This document shows, one piece after another, positions 5,260 to 11,889 of a stretch of 11,889 nucleotides of DNA. The position numbers and the translations under genes were made by a program. The notes under the pieces are model-generated. The model did no database searches, had not been told where the DNA came from, and saw only the letters and a list, made by a program, of their open reading frames with translations. How positions within the stretch are numbered: the first letter of the stretch is position 1; the number at the start of each line of letters is the position of its first letter. Source of the DNA: 2-01-FULL-41-26 sp964587505 (GTDB taxonomy: Bacteria; Patescibacteriota; Minisyncoccia; 2-02-FULL-40-12; GWA2-44-9); NCBI GenBank assembly GCA_964587505.1, contig CAZPLD010000021.1, forward strand, positions 1-11,889. The letters are read 5' to 3'.

Positions 5260-6141
5260 TTAATGGGACCTTCTGTTCCACCAAACCAACAACGGCGATG
5301 CGACAAATATCGAAGAATATGCCCCAAGAAAAATACCCATGATCATAGCTAAAGCAAAGTACTTAATACTCTCTCCTCCAAATAGATATATAGCCACCAG
5401 GGAAAGCAGGGTCGTAAACGTGGTATTAAGAGATCTGGTCAGGGTCTGCATAATGCTTTTATGAACCACCGCGGCAAAATTTTCTTTGTTCTCTCTTTTC
5501 AAAACATTCTCCCGAACTCTGTCGAACACAACAACAGTATCCGAAACCGAGTATCCTAAAACCGTAAGGGCCGCGGCTACGAATACGGCGCTTATTTCAA
5601 TTCCGTAAAAATAGCCCAGCAAAGCAAACGCCCCCATTGGTATGACAACGTCGTGGATAAGAGCAACAATGGCGGCAAGGCCCATGGCCCAAAAGGGCAA
5701 AACGCCCGACAATCTTCTGAATACAATGGCTATGTAAATGATAACTCCCAACAACACCAGAATGATTGCGGTAACGCTTTTACTTTTTAATTCATTCCCG
5801 ATCAAAGGCCCCACTGAATCGAATTTTCTTTCTTCCAAGCCGGAAGACGGAAAGGCGGTTTTAAATTTATTCAAAATAATTTGATGATCCTGTTCCGATA
5901 ACTCTCCAGTCCTGACCATAAGGCCATTCGTCCCGGAAGGGGTCACCAATAGTTCCTTGAAATCAGAAAGCGATTTTTGAATGGCTTCAATTTCAGGTCT
6001 CCCGTTTGTAAACTCCAGTTCAAGAACGCTTCCACCCTTAAAATCAACTCCCAATCTCAAGCCGAATACCAAAACAACAATAATGGCTGAAGCCGCCAGT
6101 AATATCGAAACCCAAAACATTATTGTATAAATCTTGTGCAT
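5260..6141 (-). CDS. secF: Protein translocase subunit SecF
   Basis: About 293 residues from the ATG at 6139-6141, near the usual SecF length. With SecD it forms the proton-driven membrane partner of SecYEG that pulls exported proteins out of the channel. Visible are TM1 (about residues 8-27), then the hallmark LGVDFKGGS (30-38), a short periplasmic P1 domain, and five more hydrophobic segments. The second hallmark is VLGYSVSDTVVVFDRVREN near residue 195, followed by TRSLNTTFTTLLSL. The frame could begin at a GTG (6154-6156), overlapping secD by 13 nt. The ATG is preferred because it lies 2 nt behind the secD TAA and leaves a short charged N-terminus before TM1. No Shine-Dalgarno site is visible, so translational coupling to secD is likely. 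It is the last gene of the operon, and no terminator follows before the next promoter. Confidence 0.95.
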   Translation of the reverse strand: MHKIYTIMFWVSILLAASAIIVVLVFGLRLGVDFKGGSVLELEFTNGRPEIEAIQKSLSDFKELLVTPSGTNGLMVRTGELSEQDHQIILNKFKTAFPSSGLEERKFDSVGPLIGNELKSKSVTAIILVLLGVIIYIAIVFRRLSGVLPFWAMGLAAIVALIHDVVIPMGAFALLGYFYGIEISAVFVAAALTVLGYSVSDTVVVFDRVRENVLKRENKENFAAVVHKSIMQTLTRSLNTTFTTLLSLVAIYLFGGESIKYFALAMIMGIFLGAYSSIFVASPLLVWWNRRSH

Positions 6142-6143
6142 AT

Positions 6144-7424
6144 TTAAAATAGCCACTTTTTATTTTCTAATTTCGGCCCGCTTACCAAACTCAAAATAGT
6201 TCTCGTTACCACTGTAGCCGTAAATAAGCTCGTCAGAACTCCGACACCCAAAGTCAAAGCAAATCCTTTTACTATTGAGGTTGTAAATGTATACAGCACG
6301 AACGCGCCGATAAGGGTGGTGACATGGCTGTCTCTTACCGAAAGCCAGGCGCGGGAGAACCCTTCATGCATTGAAGCATGAAGCGTCTTGCCGGCATGAA
6401 GCTCTTCCCTCATTCTGGCGAAAATCAAAACATTGGCATCCACCGCCATTCCCAGCGACAGAATAAATCCGGCGATACCGGCCAAAGTCAGCGTAACCGG
6501 AATAAGCTTGTATATGGATAAAACTATTAAAACATATACCCCTAAAGCAATTACCGAAACCACACCCGGCAACCTATAGAATAAAGTCATGAACAAAGCC
6601 ACAAGTATTAAACCGTAAATTCCCGCCTTTAAACTTTTTGCCAAAGATTCGGCTCCTAAAGATGCACCGATGGTCTGTTGGGAAACCAAAATTATCGGCA
6701 CCGGCAAAGCGCCGGAATTTAATCTTGTTGCTAAAAGTTTGACTTCAATCGGAGTAAATTTTCCCGTAATGACTGCGTTGCCGTCTTTAATTTCCGACTG
6801 AACTACAGGAGTGGAAATAACTTCTCCGTCCAAAACTATCGCGACTATCTTGCCTAAATTTTTCTTGGTTATTTCGGCAAAAAGTTTGGCGCCCTCATCA
6901 TTGAGCTCCAAGCTTACTTGTGACTGATAGGTCTGCTGGTCAAAAACAACCGCAGCCCGCTTTAAATGCTTTCCATTAAGACCCGTGGACTGCAACGGGT
7001 CCTCGTTCAAGCGCTGACCCTTTTGCTGGGCCTCCAATATTGCCTGGGTATCGGCTTTTGTTTCTTTAAATTCCAAAAACGGAGTTTCGCCTATCAGTTT
7101 TATGGCCTGACTGACATCGCTGATTCCAGCAAGCTCAACAATTAATCTGTCGGTCCCGCTTATCTGAACCAACGGTTCGGCAACGCCGAAGAAATTAACT
7201 CTTCTTTCAATTACATCCCTTACGCCCTGCATGGCATCGGATTTATTTTCTGACTTAGACAAATCTGCCTGATAAACTAAATGGGTTCCGCCAAGCAAAT
7301 CCAAACCGAGACGAAACGGAACATTAGGAACAGAAACATATTTATTTATGCTTTGCGGATATACAAAAACAAAAAGAAAGAGAGACCCGACAACTATTCC
7401 AATGAGTAGGTAGTTAACTTTCAC
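6144..7424 (-). CDS. secD: Protein translocase subunit SecD
   Basis: About 426 residues from a GTG at 7422-7424. Hallmarks are TM1 right at the N-terminus, RLGLDLLGGTHLVY (38-51), a periplasmic P1 domain with RRVNFFGVAEPLVQISG, and a carboxy-terminal membrane bundle. The bundle contains LSLGMAVDANVLIFARMREEL, with Asp329 at the conserved position implicated in proton movement. The frame stays open upstream: a TTG at 7506-7508 would give 454 residues but overlap the ATPase gene by 65 nt, and another TTG codon lies between (residue 17 of the long form). I chose the GTG because it places TM1 at the N-terminus as in typical SecD and starts 19 nt after the ATPase stop. No start has a Shine-Dalgarno site, so the start is uncertain (the family call is not). 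It precedes secF by 2 nt. Confidence 0.93.
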   Translation of the reverse strand: MKVNYLLIGIVVGSLFLFVFVYPQSINKYVSVPNVPFRLGLDLLGGTHLVYQADLSKSENKSDAMQGVRDVIERRVNFFGVAEPLVQISGTDRLIVELAGISDVSQAIKLIGETPFLEFKETKADTQAILEAQQKGQRLNEDPLQSTGLNGKHLKRAAVVFDQQTYQSQVSLELNDEGAKLFAEITKKNLGKIVAIVLDGEVISTPVVQSEIKDGNAVITGKFTPIEVKLLATRLNSGALPVPIILVSQQTIGASLGAESLAKSLKAGIYGLILVALFMTLFYRLPGVVSVIALGVYVLIVLSIYKLIPVTLTLAGIAGFILSLGMAVDANVLIFARMREELHAGKTLHASMHEGFSRAWLSVRDSHVTTLIGAFVLYTFTTSIVKGFALTLGVGVLTSLFTATVVTRTILSLVSGPKLENKKWLF

Positions 7425-7443
7425 GAAGCTTATTAAAACATAT

Positions 7444-10065
7444 CTAAATTTTGGGCGCAAGATAGGAATCTTTTTTATTCCGACGGAAGATCCACTTGCC
7501 AAACTCAACTGCGAAAATGTTTAATAAACCAATCAATACAACTCCTAAAAGCCAAGGAGGGGACAAAGAAACCGTCTTTAACAAAGACTGCATAAATGGA
7601 ACATAAATAGCTATGGCCATAAGAAAAATTCCAATACTGACACCGGCAACCAGATAACGATTTGAAAAAAACGGATATTTGAAAATACTTTTTTCTAAAC
7701 TTCTTAAAGAAAATGCTAAAAATAAAGTATAACTTCCGAAACTGGCAAAAATGAATGTTCTCACAATATCTTCCTGAAAACCGGCCCGTAATAAGAACCC
7801 GTACAACACAAATAAAAGTGCGCTCGTGGAAAGACCGATAAATAAAATTAAGAATCTCATCATAGGGTCAAAGAGGCCGGTTTTCGCGCTTTGAGGCCGG
7901 TAAGTTAAACCATCAATATTTTTTTCAAAAGCGAATGCGACAGCCGGAAAACTATCCGAGAAAAAATTGACCCAAAGAATTTGAAGTGCGTTCAAAGGAA
8001 GCGCTAAACCCGTTAGAAGAGCCCCGCCGATCAAAAAAAGTTCGTCAGCCGTATCTGAAAGAAGATACACAAGAACTTTACGGATATTGTGCATTATCTG
8101 ACGGCCTTCTTCTACCGCCGCGGCAATAGTTTCAAAATTGTCGTCCAGCAGTACAAGGTCGGCAACATCGCGTGCTACCTCTGTTCCTGAACCCATGGCA
8201 ATGCCGATATCCGCTTGCTTAATACTAGGTGCGTCATTTACGCCATCGCCGGTCATGGCTACCACTTCTCCTGTTTCTTGAAATGCTTTTACAATTCTCA
8301 TTTTATCCAATGGGGAAACGCGCGAAATAACTTGCAAAAAAGACAGGCGCTTTTTGAGATCCGCACCTGAAAGCAATCTAAGCTCTGAAGAATCAAGAAC
8401 GCTTTCCTTGTCGACATGGAGACCGACTTCTTTGGCTACGGCTTTTGCAGTACCGCGATGATCACCGGTCATGACTAATACTCTTATGCCGAATTCCCCT
8501 ACCTTTTGGACAGCTTCTTTAATACTCGGCCTGACCGGGTCACGCAGAGTAATTAAACCCTGAAACATTAGGTCTTTTAATTCCAAGTCCCTCGAGAAGG
8601 CAAAATCTTCTTTTCTTTCAACTTCTTTTATGGCTACTCCGACTACAAGTTCTCCGGACTCGGCAAGAGAACTGATTTCTTTTAAAACAGCAGCTCGTTC
8701 CGTGCTATTTAATGTTGAGTGATTGATAAAAACATCCGGCGCGCCAAAAAATACAAGCAAATGTTTTTTTCCATCATGTATCAGCGAAGCAGAAAACTTA
8801 TTAGCGGCATTAAACAAAAGTATATTTAGAATTGACGTTCTTTTTTTGACCTCTTCTACAAAAACGTCCCGGAGGGCAGCCGATCGCACTAATGCTGTTT
8901 CCAATATTCGTCCGCTAATTCGCCATTCTGACGGCGGACCATTGGGGTTCTCTATCAAGACATTGGTGTTGATGAGTGCCAACTCCAAGAGTTTATTTTC
9001 TTCTCCGCTAACAACGGGGAGGATCTTGCTTAGCGCCATTTTTGCCATGGTTAATGTCCCCGTTTTATCAGTGAGAATTACACTGGTATCCCCCAGTGTC
9101 TCCGCTGCAATCAATTTTCTGACAACACCTTTGCGCCGTGCCATACGCTGAACTCCTATTGCCAAGATAACTGTCATGGCTACCGGCAGACCTTCCGGAA
9201 CTGCCGAAACAGCAATCGCTATGGACGTCAGAAACATGTCCACGCGCGAGTAACCCAAATAAATGCCTACGCCGAAAATGATAAGCGTAAAAATACCTAA
9301 AACAATCCCCGCTTTTATACTAAAACGTTCAATTGCTTTTTGGAGCGGAGTTTCTTCTCTCTGTGATTCGGCCACCAAGGTTGCAATTTTCCCAAGTTCT
9401 GTCGCAAAATCTGTTCGGCATATTACCGCTGTGCCAATGCCTTGGGTAACAAGGGTTCCCGCAAAAACCATGGGATATTGATCACCGAGGGCTGCATCTG
9501 AATTTACCGGGTCAACTGATTTCGATACCGGCAGAGATTCTCCGGTAAGAATCGCCTCATCAACTTGCAAATCATTAATAAAAACAAGCCGTCCATCAGC
9601 GGGAATCCGGTCCCCCTGGGCAAGATGGACAACATCTCCGGGCACTAACTCCGCAGCGTCTATTTCACGCTCTACGCCGTCGCGAATAACTCTGGCTCGC
9701 TGTCTAAGATATGTTTTAAGTTCAGCTAAAGCTTTCTCGGCTTTATATTCCTGGTAAAAGCCCAGCGCGGCATTGGCAATCACGGCCGCAAAAATAAAAA
9801 ACGCGTCGCGGTAATGAGCAATAAATAAAGTAACAATGCCGGCAAACAACAGAATCAAGATCAGCGGGCTTTTGAATTGGTTCAGTAAAATAAAAAGTCC
9901 TGGAGCTCGCCGGGGCTTTTCAATTACATTGGGCCCGAAAACTTTTATTCTTCTTTCCGCCTCGCTTTCTGAAAGACCATTTTGGATATCGGTTTTCAAT
10001 ACCTCGACAACTTTAGAAACTGGCAGTGACCAAAACAGCTGTTCTTCTGAAATTTTTTGAATCAT
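7444..10065 (-). CDS. P2-type cation-transporting ATPase (calcium-pump-like)
   Basis: An 873-residue, full-length P-type ATPase with ten predicted helices and a short N-terminal cation-ATPase domain. Motifs are TGES (174-177, dephosphorylation), PEGLP in M4 (290-294), DKTGTLT with the phosphorylated Asp333, TGDHRGTA, and TGDGVNDAP (605-613). Transport-site comparison with SERCA, by eye: the M4 Glu is present, and M6 has Asn700 and Asp704. M5 reads SDTADE with Thr672 where SERCA has Asn768, keeping the following Glu675, and the M8 Glu is replaced by a hydrophobic residue. That fits site II but not a full site I, hence one ion per cycle, as in PMCA/LMCA-like pumps. The nucleotide-domain KGAPE motif reads FGAPD, with Phe440 for the usual ATP-contacting Lys. 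Ca2+ is the best guess; Mn2+, Na+ or other ions remain possible. Its ATG overlaps the upstream stop as ATGA, with no Shine-Dalgarno site, so translation is probably coupled. Confidence 0.93.
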   Translation of the reverse strand: MIQKISEEQLFWSLPVSKVVEVLKTDIQNGLSESEAERRIKVFGPNVIEKPRRAPGLFILLNQFKSPLILILLFAGIVTLFIAHYRDAFFIFAAVIANAALGFYQEYKAEKALAELKTYLRQRARVIRDGVEREIDAAELVPGDVVHLAQGDRIPADGRLVFINDLQVDEAILTGESLPVSKSVDPVNSDAALGDQYPMVFAGTLVTQGIGTAVICRTDFATELGKIATLVAESQREETPLQKAIERFSIKAGIVLGIFTLIIFGVGIYLGYSRVDMFLTSIAIAVSAVPEGLPVAMTVILAIGVQRMARRKGVVRKLIAAETLGDTSVILTDKTGTLTMAKMALSKILPVVSGEENKLLELALINTNVLIENPNGPPSEWRISGRILETALVRSAALRDVFVEEVKKRTSILNILLFNAANKFSASLIHDGKKHLLVFFGAPDVFINHSTLNSTERAAVLKEISSLAESGELVVGVAIKEVERKEDFAFSRDLELKDLMFQGLITLRDPVRPSIKEAVQKVGEFGIRVLVMTGDHRGTAKAVAKEVGLHVDKESVLDSSELRLLSGADLKKRLSFLQVISRVSPLDKMRIVKAFQETGEVVAMTGDGVNDAPSIKQADIGIAMGSGTEVARDVADLVLLDDNFETIAAAVEEGRQIMHNIRKVLVYLLSDTADELFLIGGALLTGLALPLNALQILWVNFFSDSFPAVAFAFEKNIDGLTYRPQSAKTGLFDPMMRFLILFIGLSTSALLFVLYGFLLRAGFQEDIVRTFIFASFGSYTLFLAFSLRSLEKSIFKYPFFSNRYLVAGVSIGIFLMAIAIYVPFMQSLLKTVSLSPPWLLGVVLIGLLNIFAVEFGKWIFRRNKKDSYLAPKI

Positions 10066-10613
10066 AGCGCTTTAGCTATTAAACCAATAATTAAAATCCC
10101 GATAGAGTTCAACAAAAAAGACAGTGGGATGAACACAGAAGTTCTCATCTTTGATAATCCCAGCATTACCACCCCCACTTCGTCCGGGAATGGAGACGCA
10201 ATTATTAAAGCTCCGATAAAAGGGATGAGTGGCCTGAAAAGTTTTAATTTAAAAACCGAAGCGAGTCTTTCTGATCTTGATATCTTAACTAAATAAGAAA
10301 AGTCCTGGAAAATCTTGTCCCTCACAAATCGGAAAATCAGCAGATCTCCGACCAAAGCTCCCAGCCCGCCAAGAATAGCCATGATAATAATAGAGTTTGA
10401 TTGGGCAATTTCTCCAAGAACTACAGTTGCCGGTGCGGCAGTAAAAACAGACACAAAGAAAATACCCGCAATAAAACTGCTGATAAATTTCAATTCTTGG
10501 GTTGAGGTAATTAAATCTTGAAGAACTCCGGTTTTGGCGAGAATAACAGCTATAAGAATACTGAAAACAACAAGTACTAAATCTCTAACTAAATGACTCT
10601 GATAGTTGTTCAT
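10062..10613 (-). CDS. Small polytopic membrane protein of unknown function
   Basis: 183 residues from the ATG at 10611-10613, with about five hydrophobic segments: near residues 10-27, 43-65, 72-95, 128-152 and 158-182. Conserved-looking features are TAAPATVVLGE after the second helix, a GGLGALVGDLLIF glycine-rich helix, and PFIGALIIASPFPDEVGV with a Pro-Asp-Glu in the membrane. The layout is loosely like small DedA/VTT-type or small multidrug-export-type proteins, but their signature motifs are not clear, so no family is claimed. The frame extends to an ATG at 10673. The start at 10613 is preferred because GGAGGA stands 3 nt in front of it and it forms an ATGA overlap with the upstream gene. 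Its own stop also overlaps the ATPase start as ATGA. The tight coupling suggests work with the cation pump. Confidence 0.82.
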   Translation of the reverse strand: MNNYQSHLVRDLVLVVFSILIAVILAKTGVLQDLITSTQELKFISSFIAGIFFVSVFTAAPATVVLGEIAQSNSIIIMAILGGLGALVGDLLIFRFVRDKIFQDFSYLVKISRSERLASVFKLKLFRPLIPFIGALIIASPFPDEVGVVMLGLSKMRTSVFIPLSFLLNSIGILIIGLIAKAL

Positions 10614-11889
10614 GGTTCCTCCGGCAAGTCCAATTTTTCTTTCTTTTTGCGGGGTTTTTGCTCTGCCAGCCATTCTTTGATAAGGAGTGTAGCCCTGACA
10701 TCGTCTTCGTTGTATTTTAAGATCTTTTTTAATAACGAATCGTCTTTTTTATCGAGCCAATCAGAGAACCAAACAACCGATTCCGCTCCACCGGCATCGG
10801 GAGCATTCCATTTGTAGCCGAAATATTTGGCGACATCTTTCAAGCTGTAGAAATAAAGCGGAAGAATTACCGACTCCACAACTTTCAAATGCAGGTCAAT
10901 CGTATTCTCTTTGAATTTATTGACTAAAGTTGACGGAGCGCCGTAGCGAAGAACCAGCCGGTCAAAAACCTGTCTTTCGTAATAGGCATAATGGTAAATC
11001 ACGAAATCCTCCAGAGTAACGAGGAAGTCCAGAAACTCTTTCCACATCTTCGGTTCTTCTTCTTTGTTTTTTGCCAAAAAATATTTATATTCCGGTTCAG
11101 AATTCTTGTTTGTATCTTTGACCACCACCCCGAGAAGATAATCCATGTCGCGGGTCGGGTCGCCTTCGATATCAAAATAGATCTCGTGTTTTACGTCGGG
11201 AAATTCCGGCTTTCTTATTATCACTGGCTCGTTGGAAATAAGCACCTTGGCTTGATTGTTAAATCTCACTAATTTGTCGAACGGCCAATCCTCGAGTTTT
11301 GTCTGAAGGTCATTAACATCGGCATTCGCCATATCCTGAACCGTCGTAATGCCGATATCGTAAAGACGCCTCTGGTCGGCTTGGCTCAATCTATATATCA
11401 AAGAGACATCATTACATCCTTTAGTTTCTTCCACGCAAAGCGAGTACCAAGGGGTTCTCTTGCATCCGGATTTCAAAAATGGAGGCGGTTTCTGGCCATC
11501 CAATATTTTCTCTATTTGGAGGCGAGTCAAGTGGAACTGCTCCACAAAATCCTCAACCAGAAAAGAACGCTCATTTCCCTGCGGGTCAATAGCATATGCT
11601 TCTTTCGGCCTGACTCCCTGAAGACGCTCCAAAATTAAACTATAAAATATCAGCTGGAATTTGTTCTCGTCCCGCAACTCAAGCGAGCTTTGGGCGTCGT
11701 AGACGACATATTCCCAATCGCCGAATTCGGATTTACCGGGCCTTGCTTCAAGAAGGTCCGGCATACCGACCCAGTTCTCGGACATCAGAACGCCGTGATA
11801 AATATTCTTGCCCTGCTTCATTAGCTCAAGAGTGGCCATGAATGCTTCGTCCAAGTCCTTGCAAAGTTCCGGCTTTATTTCTTCAAACT
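10610..11889 (-). CDS. TM0106-type RecB-like nuclease with DEDD exonuclease domain, 5' truncated by window
   Basis: The frame is open to the window edge, so the start is missing. The ATG-less TTG at 11852-11854 is not a real start. The visible N-terminal part is the end of a RecB/Cas4-like PD-(D/E)XK domain (GVLMSENWVGMPDLLEA, then YVVYDAQSSLELR, then KFQLIFYSLIL). It is followed by a cysteine cluster GCKRTPWYSLC plus another Cys seven residues on, which could hold an iron-sulphur cluster with an unseen fourth Cys. A helix-hairpin-like stretch (LYDIGITTVQDMANAD) follows. The carboxy-terminal half is an RNase H-fold DEDD exonuclease with FDIEGDP, YHYAYYERQVFDRL and YNEDDVRATLLIKEWL. The family is thought to act in DNA repair or processing. 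In the expected DxK catalytic motif the Lys is Gln (CAA at 11690-11692). The gene ends in a TGA that overlaps the next start, and its last codons supply the next gene's Shine-Dalgarno site. Confidence 0.87.
   Translation of the reverse strand, partial: FEEIKPELCKDLDEAFMATLELMKQGKNIYHGVLMSENWVGMPDLLEARPGKSEFGDWEYVVYDAQSSLELRDENKFQLIFYSLILERLQGVRPKEAYAIDPQGNERSFLVEDFVEQFHLTRLQIEKILDGQKPPPFLKSGCKRTPWYSLCVEETKGCNDVSLIYRLSQADQRRLYDIGITTVQDMANADVNDLQTKLEDWPFDKLVRFNNQAKVLISNEPVIIRKPEFPDVKHEIYFDIEGDPTRDMDYLLGVVVKDTNKNSEPEYKYFLAKNKEEEPKMWKEFLDFLVTLEDFVIYHYAYYERQVFDRLVLRYGAPSTLVNKFKENTIDLHLKVVESVILPLYFYSLKDVAKYFGYKWNAPDAGGAESVVWFSDWLDKKDDSLLKKILKYNEDDVRATLLIKEWLAEQKPRKKKEKLDLPEEP
10617..10622 (-). promoter_or_regulatory. 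Strong Shine-Dalgarno site fixing the start at 10613
   Basis: GGAGGA on the minus strand, 3 nt from the ATG at 10611-10613, lies inside the Glu-Glu codons of the last residues of the upstream nuclease. It is the best ribosome-binding site among the minus-strand genes. It decides the start of the membrane protein against the longer frame from 10673. Confidence 0.75.

Noticed and set aside
7425..7508. Longer SecD amino terminus from a TTG start
   Set aside because: It would overlap the ATPase gene by 65 nt and place 28 residues before the expected TM1 tail. Kept only as an alternative.
8723..9151. 142-codon plus-strand open frame opposite the ATPase
   Set aside because: It is the antisense shadow of a well-conserved P-type ATPase; no ribosome-binding site or family resemblance.
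1..11889. CRISPR array, tRNA or rRNA genes, insertion sequence
   Set aside because: No regularly spaced repeats, tRNA cloverleaf, rRNA core sequence or transposase was seen on either strand.

Overview
All protein-coding genes that can be supported here lie on the minus strand, so the biological reading direction runs from base 11889 down to base 1. The gene content and style suggest a member of the Candidate Phyla Radiation (Patescibacteria, most like Parcubacteria-type genomes). Reasons: a short two-gene SecD/SecF pair, a sigma-region-4/HARE winged-helix protein that is not a full sigma factor, a VirD4/TraG-like ATPase directly behind a one-helix membrane partner, very tight gene packing with ATGA overlaps, frequent lack of Shine-Dalgarno sites, and moderate to low GC. 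This assignment is an inference from family resemblance, not from a marker gene.

Region 1 (11889 to 5260) is one compact co-directional operon entering from outside the window: a TM0106-type RecB-like nuclease with a DEDD exonuclease half (5' end cut by the window), a small polytopic membrane protein, a P2-type cation ATPase, SecD and SecF. The first two junctions are ATGA overlaps. SecD starts just after or inside the end of the ATPase gene, and SecF starts 2 nt after the SecD stop. No terminator was seen inside this block.

Region 2 (5250 to 4018) is a single-gene transcription unit. A good extended -10 promoter (TTGACG-17-TGATATTGT) overlapped by an imperfect palindrome drives a 356-residue multi-winged-helix transcription protein. 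The gene is closed by an 11-bp-stem terminator whose loop is itself branched.

Region 3 (about 4016 to 1069) starts with a TATAAT -10 box only about 10 nt from an ATG, so the first gene is probably leaderless or nearly so. It encodes a membrane-anchored partner protein followed after 14 nt by a VirD4/TraG-like ATPase with a long proline/arginine-rich tail. Together they look like a DNA- or protein-translocation motor whose substrate is unknown.

Region 4 (1068 to 1) is the accessory-looking part. It is AT-rich and mostly noncoding, with a 216-nt nested inverted repeat whose secondary structure resembles 6S RNA in outline. It also holds a possible 28-33 codon plus-strand micro-ORF inside that repeat, a membrane-anchored orphan protein with its own extended -10 promoter, and about 230 nt of unassigned sequence containing a neat stem-loop. 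This region has the most unexplained structure in the window.
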